A DNA stretch of 24,078 nt from Balneolia bacterium (GTDB taxonomy: Bacteria; Bacteroidota; Rhodothermia; Balneolales; Cyclonatronaceae). Below are positions 1 to 7,521 of the stretch, one piece after another. The translations under genes were made by a program, and so were the position numbers. How positions within the stretch are numbered: position 1 is the first letter of the stretch; every line of letters begins with the position of its first letter. The stretch lies in assembly GCA_003567135.1 (NCBI GenBank), contig PXAI01000151.1, positions 1 to 24,078 on the forward strand, given 5' to 3'. The notes under the pieces were generated by a model. The model had not been told where the DNA came from. It did no database searches and worked only from the letters and a program-made list of their open reading frames with translations.

Positions 1-1
1 A

Positions 2-430
2 AGCACCCGCGGTCCTGTAGCTTCTGTTTTCAACGCCGGTCTTCTTCGTGCCGATGAAGGTTTTGAAGCAGCTGAAAAAGCCATTGTATCTTACGGCTCA
101 ATTGAAATGAGCTTCCTCGAAAGAGGCCTGGTATGGCTGTCGCTGTTCATTGCACTTGCTCCGCTTATCGGATTTACCGGTACGGTAATCGGTATGGTTC
201 AGGCATTTGACGCTATTGAAGAAGCCGCTGATATTTCACCAAGTATTGTTGCTGGTGGTATCAAAACAGCGCTTCTTACAACACTTGCCGGACTGATCGG
301 TGCTATTATTCTGCAGGTCGGATACAACTACTGTGTATCCAAAATTGACCGTCTCGTTGTGGATATGGAAGAGAGTTCAATCGTTCTCATCGATTCCATT
401 GCTATGCTTGATAAAGGCGGCAAAGCTTAA
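2..430 (+). CDS. exbB: ExbB/TolQ/MotA-family proton channel, C-terminal part (5' truncated by window)
   Basis: The reading frame is open from the first bases of the window, so the N-terminus lies upstream; 142 residues and the stop at 428-430 are visible. The family forms the inner-membrane proton channel that, with ExbD/TolR, drives TonB- or Tol-type transport across the outer membrane. Seen: two long hydrophobic helices, the first carrying the signature around GFTGTVIGM followed by AFDAI, the second reading ALLTTLAGLIGAI. These are the conserved pore helices of ExbB/TolQ. The charged C-terminal tail (DKGGKA) would be cytoplasmic. It is followed after 33 bases by a small membrane gene and then two exbD genes, which supports ExbB rather than flagellar MotA. 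TolQ cannot be excluded because no tonB or tol genes are in view. The family call is certain; the exact partner is inferred. Confidence 0.9.
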   Translation, partial: STRGPVASVFNAGLLRADEGFEAAEKAIVSYGSIEMSFLERGLVWLSLFIALAPLIGFTGTVIGMVQAFDAIEEAADISPSIVAGGIKTALLTTLAGLIGAIILQVGYNYCVSKIDRLVVDMEESSIVLIDSIAMLDKGGKA

Positions 431-463
431 TCAGAATAATTTCACCTTCAAATCGTAAACATA

Positions 464-784
464 ATGATGTCTTTATTTGCATTAGGCCTTGGTGACGGAT
501 TCAGCGCACATCCCTGGATAGCTACAGGACTTATGGTTGCCGTACTGCTACTGTTAGTGGGTAACCTCGCTATCCTGGTTTTTGGATCCATGAATATTGC
601 CAAAGGCAAGCACAAAATTGAGCAGGTCGTATCGTTTTTCGTACCTGTATTGATTTTTCTGATTTTATGGGGCGTCGTCGGCGATCTTCAAATTGCCGCT
701 ATCTCCACCTTTCTGGTGATGATCGTCCTCATGTTACTTGGAATTGTAATTTCAGGCTCCAGAAGCCTGTTTACCAAAATCTAA
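464..784 (+). CDS. Small three-helix membrane protein inside the exb operon, function unknown
   Basis: A 106-residue, very hydrophobic protein with three probable membrane helices (about residues 17-41, 53-71 and 75-98) and a short basic loop KGKHK near residues 46-50 between helices 1 and 2. I recognise no catalytic motif. It lies 33 bases after the ExbB-like gene and 9 bases before the first exbD, so it is almost certainly co-transcribed with them. Similar small membrane proteins between exbB and exbD are, as I recall, common in Bacteroidota, suggesting an accessory subunit of the proton-channel complex; that role is inference. The start is ambiguous between two adjacent ATG codons at 464 and 467. 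Neither has a Shine-Dalgarno sequence, as for most genes here. Confidence 0.85.
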   Translation: MMSLFALGLGDGFSAHPWIATGLMVAVLLLLVGNLAILVFGSMNIAKGKHKIEQVVSFFVPVLIFLILWGVVGDLQIAAISTFLVMIVLMLLGIVISGSRSLFTKI

Positions 785-793
785 AGCACGCCT

Positions 794-1345
794 ATGTTGC
801 TTAAAAAGAAACGTGGCAGGGAAGGGGCAGAGGTGCCGTCATCCTCATTGGCTGATATCGCCTTTCTGCTTCTGGTATTCTTTCTCGTTGTAACCACCAT
901 TGATGTAGACACCGGGATCGGACTCGTTTTACCTCCGCCACCTGATGATGAAACACCCCCACCTGAAATTCGTGAACGCAATATGCTCACGATTCTGATG
1001 AACGCCGCCGGCCAGATTCAGATGAACGACAGCCGTGCAGCGGTAAGGGACGTTCGCCCGAAAGTAGTAAGCCACATCACCAATAATGGTGTGGATCCGA
1101 ACCTTTCAGAATCTCCGCGTCAGGCTATTGTTTCGATTAAAACCGACCGCCAAACACGGTACGATTTTTACATCGAAATGCTTGATGAGGTTATCGGCGC
1201 CTATCGGGAAGTGTGGAACCAACAGGCCAGGGAATTAGGATTCCGGGACTTTCAACACTATATGAATAATGTTGATGGCGAAAACGTGATTCGACAAAAC
1301 TACCCAATGAACCTTTCACTTGCCGAACCCGACGCGGGATCATAA
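794..1345 (+). CDS. exbD: ExbD/TolR family protein 1
   Basis: A 183-residue biopolymer-transport protein. It has a basic cytoplasmic N-terminus (LLKKKRGR), then a single membrane helix at about residues 18-36 reading SLADIAFLLLVFFLVVT. Asp21 sits at the position of the essential protonatable aspartate of ExbD/TolR. A proline-rich linker (PPPPDDETPPP, about residues 47-57) leads into the periplasmic domain. It is longer than a typical ExbD of about 140 residues because of a C-terminal extension after about residue 140 that includes a Tyr/Gln-rich segment. It starts 9 bases after the small membrane gene and is followed after 21 bases by a second exbD. The two paralogues could form a heteromeric periplasmic module, which is inference. 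Confidence 0.92.
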   Translation: MLLKKKRGREGAEVPSSSLADIAFLLLVFFLVVTTIDVDTGIGLVLPPPPDDETPPPEIRERNMLTILMNAAGQIQMNDSRAAVRDVRPKVVSHITNNGVDPNLSESPRQAIVSIKTDRQTRYDFYIEMLDEVIGAYREVWNQQARELGFRDFQHYMNNVDGENVIRQNYPMNLSLAEPDAGS

Positions 1346-1366
1346 AGTTAAAAAATAAGACCCTAT

Positions 1367-1831
1367 ATGTCTCATTTTAAGAAAAAACAAGCCAGTACGA
1401 AGCAGGAGGTTCCCACAACCGCCATGCCGGATATCATCTTTATTCTTTTGATATTCTTTATGGTTGTTACGGTACTTCGTGAGGTTGAACTTCTGGTGCG
1501 TGTCAATCTGACCGATGCCGAAAACATCGAAAAGATTGAACAGAAACGCCTCGTTAGCTATATCTACATTGGTCCGGAAGTTCTTGGTCCAAACAGATTC
1601 GGCGATACACGTATACAGATTGACGATGCTCTCGTTGGGAATCTTGCTGAAATCCGAAGGCTGATGTACGATAAGCTGCTGGAAGAACCACGTATGATTG
1701 TTTCACTCCGTGTGGATGAAGAATCTGAAATGGGAATCGTCAGTGACGTTAAACAGGAGCTCAGACAGGCTCAGGCGCTCAGGATCAACTACTCGACTCG
1801 AAGGGCAGCCGGAGCTGACGTTCAGTTCTGA
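1367..1831 (+). CDS. exbD: ExbD/TolR family protein 2
   Basis: A 154-residue ExbD/TolR homologue with a basic N-terminus (SHFKKKQ) and one membrane helix at about residues 21-37. The conserved aspartate is Asp22, in MPDIIFILLIFFMVVT. The rest is a mixed charged periplasmic domain ending TRRAAGADVQF. It is the last gene of the exb cluster: a strong hairpin terminator lies 36 bases downstream. It differs from the first exbD in lacking the Pro-rich linker and C-terminal extension, so this is not a recent duplication. Tandem diverged exbD genes are common in Bacteroidota. No TonB-like gene follows, so the energised partner must be encoded elsewhere. Confidence 0.92.
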   Translation: MSHFKKKQASTKQEVPTTAMPDIIFILLIFFMVVTVLREVELLVRVNLTDAENIEKIEQKRLVSYIYIGPEVLGPNRFGDTRIQIDDALVGNLAEIRRLMYDKLLEEPRMIVSLRVDEESEMGIVSDVKQELRQAQALRINYSTRRAAGADVQF

Positions 1832-1867
1832 AGCCTGAACGTAGTCACGCATTTCTGCTAAAATTTA

Positions 1868-1897
1868 AAGGCTGTTTCATCTGAGACAGCCTTTTTT
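1868..1897 (+). terminator. Rho-independent terminator of the exb operon
   Basis: A 10-bp stem with one G-U pair (AAGGCTGTTT at 1868-1877 against AGACAGCCTT at 1884-1893) encloses a 6-base loop and runs into six T residues (1892-1897). It lies just after the second exbD and before thiL, and so separates the two transcription units. Confidence 0.9.
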
Positions 1898-1948
1898 AAT
1901 TGTATAAATCCTTATGTTGAGACAAAATAGAAATCAACAAATCATTTA

Positions 1949-2974
1949 ATGTCAAAGAATCAAGCATTTACACCGATAGAAAAAATCGGGCGAAATAGTC
2001 TCATTGAAAAAATTACGTCGGATGTAAACAAACATTCAGATCAGCTTATTTACGGAATCGGAGATGATGCCGCTGTGCTGAATCAGGGGGAAGGGAAACA
2101 TCTTCTGGTATCAACCGAGCTCTATTCCGAGGGCGTGCACTTCGATCTCATCTACACACCGCTTCAGCATCTGGGATTTAAACTCGTCTCGCTGGCAATT
2201 TCTGATATTCTCGCCATGAACGCGCTCCCTACGGCTATCACGGTTAGTCTGGGACTGACAAACAAAATATCCGTGGAAATGACCGAGCTCTTTTACAGCG
2301 GGGTGAAGTCGGCGTGTCAGGCTTATAACGTAGAGCTGGCGGGCGGAGATATTTCGGCATCTCAGCACGCCATGACAATTGGCATTACGGCTGTCGGCAC
2401 GCAGGGTGCAGACAAAACGGTATATCGCTCCGGCGCAAAACCGGGCGAGGCCATTTGCATCACAGGCGATTTAGGCGGAGCGGCCTCGGGACTGATGATC
2501 CTGCTGCGCGAGAAAAAACATTTTGAAACGAGTGGCGGCGAATCTATGGAGCCGGATTTATCCCCGTTTGAGTATGTGGTGCGGCGCCAGCTGGTTCCTG
2601 AAGCCAGAATCGATTTGATCAAATCTATGGAAGAACACGGAATTATCCCCGGAGCCATGATTGATTTGTCACAGGGTCTCAACAGAAACCTGCTTGATAT
2701 AACCGGTGCATCAGGGTGCGGCGCGATTATCTATGAAGCGGCTCTTCCGGTGAGTCCTGAAACGCGGGCTGCCGCCGATGAACTCGAAGAAGATATCGAC
2801 AAATTCGTGCTGTTTGGCGGAGAGGAACCGGAGTTGCTCTTCACGCTGCCGGAGGATGACATCAAGAAATTCGCCGATTTATTCAAAGATTTCGTGGTTA
2901 TCGGTAAGATGATCGACAAGAAAGACGGCGTATCGATGCAGACGGCTGAAGGACACCGAATGACGCTGCACTAA
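1949..2974 (+). CDS. thiL: Thiamine-monophosphate kinase, with atypical motifs
   Basis: A 341-residue protein aligning along its length with ThiL, the AIR-synthase/PurM-like kinase that phosphorylates thiamine monophosphate to thiamine diphosphate with ATP. Seen: GIGDDAA (36-42), VSTELYSEGVHFD (54-66), SDILAMNA (85-92), AGGD (131-134), an ITGDLG loop (171-176) and GGEEPELLF (290-298). Three usually invariant positions differ. The metal-binding T-D of the second motif is T56-E57. The canonical DISDGL motif reads DLSQGL (239-244), with Gln242 for Asp. GGEDYELLF reads GGEEPELLF. Family membership is secure, but kinase activity is less certain than for a standard ThiL. The gene stands alone between the exb terminator and ftsH, with an A-rich leader and no Shine-Dalgarno. 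No other thiamine genes are in view. Confidence 0.87.
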   Translation: MSKNQAFTPIEKIGRNSLIEKITSDVNKHSDQLIYGIGDDAAVLNQGEGKHLLVSTELYSEGVHFDLIYTPLQHLGFKLVSLAISDILAMNALPTAITVSLGLTNKISVEMTELFYSGVKSACQAYNVELAGGDISASQHAMTIGITAVGTQGADKTVYRSGAKPGEAICITGDLGGAASGLMILLREKKHFETSGGESMEPDLSPFEYVVRRQLVPEARIDLIKSMEEHGIIPGAMIDLSQGLNRNLLDITGASGCGAIIYEAALPVSPETRAAADELEEDIDKFVLFGGEEPELLFTLPEDDIKKFADLFKDFVVIGKMIDKKDGVSMQTAEGHRMTLH

Positions 2975-3125
2975 ATTCATTTTCACGGGAACGGCCGGTC
3001 ATGAATCGGGCATTTCGTTGGCATAATCCCTATATTTACAAACTGTGCAAATATCTGGGCTGCCGATACGTTTTGCGTGTTACACCATAGCTCAGAGTTC
3101 TGCTGATTTTTATTTATTTGAATAC

Positions 3126-5282
3126 ATGTCTGAAAAAGAAAATACTAAAACGCCTCCTAAACCAGACCAGAAGCCTGAAAATAAGCCCGGCAATAACTGG
3201 AAGTTTCCCATCTGGATTTACGTCGCCATTCTTGGCGGTCTCCTGCTCATTCAGGTTTTTGCTTTTTCTCAGGATCCGGGATCAAGAATCACATACAGTA
3301 AATTTCTGGATCACGTAAAGCAGGGCCATGTTGAGGAAGTGCTCATCATCAATAATGTTGAGATAGAGGGTAAATTTACCGAAGAATCCGTCTTTGCCGG
3401 TGAAGCTGGTCGGCAGGCCGAGGATATGCCGCAGCGCTGGCCGTTTGGTGCCGCTGAAACCGGCAACCGCTTCACCACAACGATGATTGAAGGCGATGAC
3501 ATTCGTCCGCTGCTGGATGAACACGGCGTTGAGTACGACGCGCAAATTCGTGAAAGCTGGTTTGGTACCTTCTTTTTCTGGATACTGTTTCTTGCGATTA
3601 TTATCGCGTTCTGGGTTTTCATGTTCCGCAGGATGAATCCCGGCCAGCAGGTGCTGAATATCGGAAAGAACAAGGCCGCGCTGTACGATAAACAGGGTGA
3701 AAATAAAGTCACGTTCAAGGATGTGGCCGGACTTGAGGAAGCGAAAGAGGAAGTAGAGGAAGTCGTTGAATTTCTGAGGGCGCCCGAAAAATTCTCCACG
3801 CTGGGTGGGAACATCCCCAAAGGTGTGCTGCTTGTGGGCCCTCCGGGAACCGGTAAAACCCTGATGGCCAAGGCCACCGCCGGTGAAGCCGATGTGCCGT
3901 TTTTCAGCCTCAGCGGTTCAGATTTTGTGGAAATGTTTGTAGGCGTTGGTGCGGCACGTGTGCGAGACCTCTTCAAGCAGGCAAAAGAAAAAGCGCCCTG
4001 TATTATTTTTATCGATGAAATTGACGCGATTGGCAGGAGCCGTGGCAAAAGCGCGATGGCAGCCTCAAACGATGAGCGCGAAAACACGCTGAACCAGCTT
4101 TTATCCGAAATGGATGGATTCAATACGGGTAAAGGAGTAATTATCATGGCGGCAACAAACCGTCCTGACATTCTGGATTCGGCGCTTCTGCGTCCGGGAC
4201 GTTTCGACCGCCAGATTCTGATTGACAAGCCCGATCTGAAAGGGCGCCAAGCGGTGCTGAAGGTTCATCTCAAAAAGATTAAAATTGGTGAGGATGTGGA
4301 TACGCATCTTCTGGCATCTCAAACGCCCGGATTTGCCGGCGCTGAGCTTGCCAACATGTGTAATGAAGCCGCGCTGCTGGCCGCCCGCCGCGATAAGAAA
4401 TTTGTGGAGATGATTGATTTCCAGGATGCGATTGAGCGCGTGGTTGCCGGCCTGGAAAAGAAAAATAAGATCATCAGCCCGTCCGAGCGCCGTATTGTTG
4501 CGTATCATGAAGCGGGCCATGCTATTGTGGGATGGTATCTGGAACACACAGATCCCGTGATGAAGGTAAGTATTGTTCCGCGTGGACTCGCCGCGCTTGG
4601 CTATACGCTGCAAACTCCGCTTGAAGATCGTTTCCTGATGACCCGCGAAGAGCTTGTGGACCGCATCTGTGCGCTGCTTGGCGGCAGGGTGGCCGAGGAG
4701 ATTGAGTTTGGTAAAGTATCCACCGGTGCTCAGAATGATCTTGAGCGGATTACGCACATGGCGTTTGCAATGGTTTCTGTTTACGGAATGAGCGAGAAAC
4801 TCGGATACATTTCGTACCACGATTCCAACAACGAAGGCGGTATGTTCGGCCTGAATAAAAAATATTCGGAGAATACGGCCCAGACCATTGATGAGGAAGT
4901 GCGCAGTATTGTGGATGAAGCCCGCAAGCGAACCAAAGAACTTCTGACCAAACATAAGGACAAGCTCGAGAAAATGGCTGAAACGCTTCTTGAAAAAGAG
5001 ATTCTCGACAGCCGGGATCTGGTAGAGCTTCTTGGCGACAGGCCGCACGGAAACTACCCCATCAAAAAAGAAGATCTCGAGAAGCTGAACAACATCAAAA
5101 ACGGCAAAGCCGGTAACGGATCAGTTTCCGCGAAAAAAGATGAAGAAAAGGCAGAAGAAACCACTGCTGATTCGGATGAAGAAACCAAGCCAGAAGAAAA
5201 GCCCGAAGCGGAACCTCCGAAACTTCCGGTTGAAGATAAGGTGACGGAGAAGAATTCTGATGAGAAGAAGAGGGCGGAGTGA
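3126..5282 (+). CDS. ftsH: ATP-dependent zinc metalloprotease FtsH
   Basis: A membrane-anchored AAA+ protease that extracts and degrades misfolded or unstable membrane and cytosolic proteins as a hexamer. With the start at 3126 it has 718 residues. Seen: a Pro/Lys-rich N-terminus, TM1 (about 29-47), an extracytoplasmic domain (48-146), TM2 (about 148-168), Walker A GPPGTGKT (238-245), Walker B IIFIDEID (293-300), the second region of homology around RPGRFDRQI (356-364), the zinc site HEAGH (461-465) and the probable third ligand Asp538 in GAQND. A roughly 60-residue Glu/Lys/Pro-rich tail (661-718) lies beyond the usual family end. The frame stays open upstream to an ATG at 3045, but those 27 residues do not resemble FtsH. 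The 3126 ATG begins MSEKEN and gives a normal N-terminus, so I prefer it. Confidence 0.96.
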   Translation: MSEKENTKTPPKPDQKPENKPGNNWKFPIWIYVAILGGLLLIQVFAFSQDPGSRITYSKFLDHVKQGHVEEVLIINNVEIEGKFTEESVFAGEAGRQAEDMPQRWPFGAAETGNRFTTTMIEGDDIRPLLDEHGVEYDAQIRESWFGTFFFWILFLAIIIAFWVFMFRRMNPGQQVLNIGKNKAALYDKQGENKVTFKDVAGLEEAKEEVEEVVEFLRAPEKFSTLGGNIPKGVLLVGPPGTGKTLMAKATAGEADVPFFSLSGSDFVEMFVGVGAARVRDLFKQAKEKAPCIIFIDEIDAIGRSRGKSAMAASNDERENTLNQLLSEMDGFNTGKGVIIMAATNRPDILDSALLRPGRFDRQILIDKPDLKGRQAVLKVHLKKIKIGEDVDTHLLASQTPGFAGAELANMCNEAALLAARRDKKFVEMIDFQDAIERVVAGLEKKNKIISPSERRIVAYHEAGHAIVGWYLEHTDPVMKVSIVPRGLAALGYTLQTPLEDRFLMTREELVDRICALLGGRVAEEIEFGKVSTGAQNDLERITHMAFAMVSVYGMSEKLGYISYHDSNNEGGMFGLNKKYSENTAQTIDEEVRSIVDEARKRTKELLTKHKDKLEKMAETLLEKEILDSRDLVELLGDRPHGNYPIKKEDLEKLNNIKNGKAGNGSVSAKKDEEKAEETTADSDEETKPEEKPEAEPPKLPVEDKVTEKNSDEKKRAE

Positions 5283-5362
5283 TTTCAGATTGGCGACGTG
5301 CGATTAGTGATTGGAGATTTTTTTTGGAATCGAAAAACTGGTCAATAGCAAACCTTCAATTG

Positions 5363-5383
5363 GGCTGTGGCTTTAGCCCAGCC
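5363..5383. terminator. Possible hairpin between the convergent ftsH and umuC genes
   Basis: GGCTG (5363-5367) and GGC (5369-5371) can pair with GCC (5376-5378) and CAGCC (5379-5383) around a TTTA loop, with one bulged T. It is followed on the + strand only by ATTTTAG, so as a rho-independent terminator it is weak. Its place in the 201-base gap between two convergent genes is right. No better terminator is visible in 5283-5483. Confidence 0.3.
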
Positions 5384-5483
5384 ATTTTAGGGAGATATTA
5401 AAACGGTCTCAGCCGGGGTCTTGCCAACACATACCATTCCTATCGCCGGACCTGTCATCTCGCCAAGCCGACCCGGAATCAGG

Positions 5484-6788
5484 TCAAACACTTTTAGCTA
5501 AAGGTAAAAGACAGCCACCCTTAACTACCGGCAAATCATCCCATTTTGTTGTATAGGATGGCGATTTATACTCCTGCTTCATTTTCCAGGGTTTTTCATC
5601 GCCGGAGGAAGCGTACCACAGCGAGTTTTTGCCCAGTTTACGATTCAGGCCATCAACGGCTTCCATCAGGCTGGTTTGCTTTTTTTCTGGCTTTTTGTCT
5701 GCAAAAAAGTTTCCCTGAACCGAACCGGCATCCACAATTCCGTGCAGCATCACACCCGCTTTTTGGTAATAGAGGCCGGGCAACCATATTTCCTGAAGGG
5801 CTTTCTCAGCCGCGGCGGCAAGGTCGGGCGTAAACGCCGAGGGCCCGGGTAGTGAAACCGAAGCAGATTCGTTGTAATAGGGGAAATCCGGACTGTATTT
5901 ATTGGTCTTAAGAAATACCTGAACCCGGGTCGCAAGTGAATGCTGATCACGCAATTTTTCCGCCGCCCTCGCTATGTACGTATGAACGGCCTCAGATAAA
6001 AATACGGGATCATCCACAGGTTTACCGAATGATCGCGATGATAAAATTCCCTTACGCGGCTCAATTACCTCTTCCAGCTGAATACACGGAATGCCTCTCA
6101 GCTCATTGACGGTGCGAAGGCCGGTTACTTTCAGGTTTTTCTTCACCCAGCGGTCAGGTGTGTTTTTCAGATCCAGGCCGGTTTGAATCCCCCGGCTTTC
6201 AAGAAACTGCGCATAATTTTTACCGATCCCCCATATTTCAGAGACAGGAATGCGCTTCAGGCAGGCGTCAATTTTTTCGGGTGTGCTGATATCAAGCACG
6301 CCGTTTCTGAGCTCGTTTTTCTTGCAAAAAAAGTTGGCAATTTTGGCTAAGGTTTTCGTAGGAGCCAGGCCGATGGAAACCGGAAGGCCGGTCCATTTTT
6401 TAACCGTATTTCTGATTTCAGCCGCGTACTCCTCCGGCTCTGTATTTCGCGGGATTTCCAGCTTCATAAAAGCCTCATCAATCGAGTACACCTCTATGGC
6501 ATCGGTGAAACGGCTGAGGGTTTCCATCACCCTGCGGGACATATCCCCGTAAAGCGGATAATTTGATGAGAGCACTTTTACATCGTGCTTTTCAAAATCT
6601 TTCCGGCATTTGAAAGCCGGTGTACCCATTCCAATCCCGATCTGTTTTGCCTCCATCGACCGCGCAATTACGCAGCCGTCGTTATTGGAAAGCACAACAA
6701 CCGGCCTGTTCCGCAAAGCCGGGTTGAACACGCGTTCACACGAAGCGTAAAAATTGTTGCAGTCGGCTATGGCGTACCGGGTGTTCAT
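5484..6788 (-). CDS. umuC: DNA polymerase V catalytic subunit UmuC
   Basis: A 434-residue Y-family translesion polymerase that, with processed UmuD, copies past DNA damage during the SOS response. Seen: the first catalytic aspartate in IADCNNFYASCERVF (Asp9), the fingers motif SNNDGCVIARS (34-44), and YSIDEAFMKL with the catalytic pair Asp104-Glu105. A helix-hairpin-helix/thumb region reads SEIWGIGKN, then a little-finger domain, then the UmuC-specific C-terminal segment with YTTKWDDLPVVK near the end. That tail and the adjacent umuD mark it as UmuC rather than DinB. Length is close to E. coli UmuC (422). The start lies 4 bases after the umuD stop, so the two form an operon. Confidence 0.96.
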   Translation of the reverse strand: MNTRYAIADCNNFYASCERVFNPALRNRPVVVLSNNDGCVIARSMEAKQIGIGMGTPAFKCRKDFEKHDVKVLSSNYPLYGDMSRRVMETLSRFTDAIEVYSIDEAFMKLEIPRNTEPEEYAAEIRNTVKKWTGLPVSIGLAPTKTLAKIANFFCKKNELRNGVLDISTPEKIDACLKRIPVSEIWGIGKNYAQFLESRGIQTGLDLKNTPDRWVKKNLKVTGLRTVNELRGIPCIQLEEVIEPRKGILSSRSFGKPVDDPVFLSEAVHTYIARAAEKLRDQHSLATRVQVFLKTNKYSPDFPYYNESASVSLPGPSAFTPDLAAAAEKALQEIWLPGLYYQKAGVMLHGIVDAGSVQGNFFADKKPEKKQTSLMEAVDGLNRKLGKNSLWYASSGDEKPWKMKQEYKSPSYTTKWDDLPVVKGGCLLPLAKSV

Positions 6789-6792
6789 CTTT

Positions 6793-7224
6793 TTACCGGG
6801 CCTGGTGAATTACGTAGGTTACCACACCCCAGATCTCGAAATCGGAATCGGGTTTGACCTCAATCGTGCTGAACTCCGGATTTTCGGGATGCAGATAAAC
6901 TTTGCCGCCCGTTTTCTCAATGCGTTTTACCGTAAACTCCCCGTTCAGAATCGCCACGATAATCCGGTTATTTGCGGGATCTGCCGCACGGTCAACAATC
7001 AGAATATCACCGGATGCAATACCCGCATCGCGCATTGATTCGCCCTGAACCCGGACAAAAAACGTGGCGGCGGGATGTTTAACGAGATACTCGTTCAGAT
7101 CAAGCTCTTTTTCAATATGATCCTGAGCAGGAGAGGGGAACCCGGCCTGAACCGATTCAGAAAATAACGGGGGACGCGCCAGCGGCTTCGTGTTTGCCAC
7201 CGGTCTGATTTCATCAATTTTCAT
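6793..7224 (-). CDS. umuD: UmuD, self-cleaving S24-family SOS protein
   Basis: A 143-residue LexA/UmuD-type protein. RecA filaments stimulate its self-cleavage, and the product UmuD' joins UmuC to form DNA polymerase V. Seen: an Ala27-Gly28 cleavage site within VQAGFPSPAQD, which closely resembles the Cys-Gly-Phe-Pro-Ser-Pro site of E. coli UmuD. The serine nucleophile is Ser63 in GESM and the general base is Lys100 in EFTVKRIE, giving a Ser-Lys dyad spaced as in E. coli (60/97). There is no DNA-binding domain, which excludes LexA. It is first in the umuD-umuC operon. Control by LexA is expected from family knowledge, but I could not find an E. coli-type SOS box upstream. Confidence 0.95.
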   Translation of the reverse strand: MKIDEIRPVANTKPLARPPLFSESVQAGFPSPAQDHIEKELDLNEYLVKHPAATFFVRVQGESMRDAGIASGDILIVDRAADPANNRIIVAILNGEFTVKRIEKTGGKVYLHPENPEFSTIEVKPDSDFEIWGVVTYVIHQAR

Positions 7225-7302
7225 AATGTTCGCTTTTTAAAAACATATCAGAATCAAAACATTGCAGAGCGATCTGATCGTTTCGGCTTTCGTGCTGTAT
7301 AT

Positions 7303-7361
7303 CTGTCATAATTCCATTCCTGTACGATATCGCATGACAGAATGCGGAGCATTAGTCTGTC
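7303..7361. promoter_or_regulatory. CTGTCA inverted/direct repeat cluster between umuD and groES
   Basis: CTGTCAT at 7303-7309 and ATGACAG at 7334-7340 form a perfect 7-bp inverted pair with a 24-base spacer, and a third CTGTCA lies at 7356-7361. An 8-bp palindrome CGATATCG (7325-7332) sits inside the pair. The cluster is in the 297-base divergent gap between umuD (-) and groES (+), about 80-140 bases upstream of umuD. It is a candidate operator, possibly for SOS control, but the regulator is unknown. Confidence 0.35.
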
Positions 7362-7385
7362 AAAAAGTAAGTAAAGAAGTTGCCG

Positions 7386-7391
7386 TATAAT
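7386..7391 (+). promoter_or_regulatory. Possible -10 element for groES-groEL
   Basis: A perfect TATAAT lies at 7386-7391, 130 bases before the groES start, in the only gap that can hold its promoter. No convincing -35 box is found 16-18 bases upstream, so this is tentative. Confidence 0.3.
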
Positions 7392-7475
7392 TTGGCACGG
7401 TATTTGTCCAATAGTTAACCGAAACAAAAAACGCAAAGATGTTAAGATTCACACAGAATCAAAAACGTATTTGCG

Positions 7476-7487
7476 GTGAATATTCAC
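7476..7487. promoter_or_regulatory. 12-bp palindrome upstream of groES
   Basis: GTGAATATTCAC is a perfect 12-bp palindrome, 34 bases before the groES start codon and therefore in the probable 5' leader or promoter. The classical HrcA/CIRCE element (TTAGCACTC with its inverted partner) is absent. Whether this palindrome binds a repressor is unknown. Confidence 0.35.
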
Positions 7488-7507
7488 TAACAAATCTAAC
7501 TCTAACC

Positions 7508-7513
7508 AAGGAG
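7508..7513 (+). promoter_or_regulatory. Shine-Dalgarno sequence of groES
   Basis: AAGGAG with an 8-base spacer to the ATG at 7522. It deserves note because nearly all other starts in this window have no such sequence. Confidence 0.7.
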
Positions 7514-7521
7514 TCACAAAC

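Noticed and set aside
3018..3038. ftsH promoter from TTGGCA and TATATTTA
   Set aside because: The boxes are about 7 bases apart, far too close for a sigma-70 promoter and not fitting the Bacteroidota TAnnTTTG consensus exactly.
3045..3125. N-terminal extension of FtsH from the ATG at 3045
   Set aside because: The 27 residues are unlike FtsH N-termini and add a second weakly hydrophobic stretch before the real TM1; the ATG at 3126 gives a normal protein.
3311..5048. Long minus-strand open frames (305 and 315 codons) across ftsH
   Set aside because: They are antisense to a certain ftsH, overlap each other, and their translations are Ser/Pro- or His/Arg-rich with no domain; they are frame shadows of a GC-biased coding gene.
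7225..7521. HrcA/CIRCE element before groES and E. coli-type SOS box before umuD
   Set aside because: I searched by eye for TTAGCACTC with its inverted partner, CTGT-N8-ACAG and GAAC-N4-GTTC, and found none.
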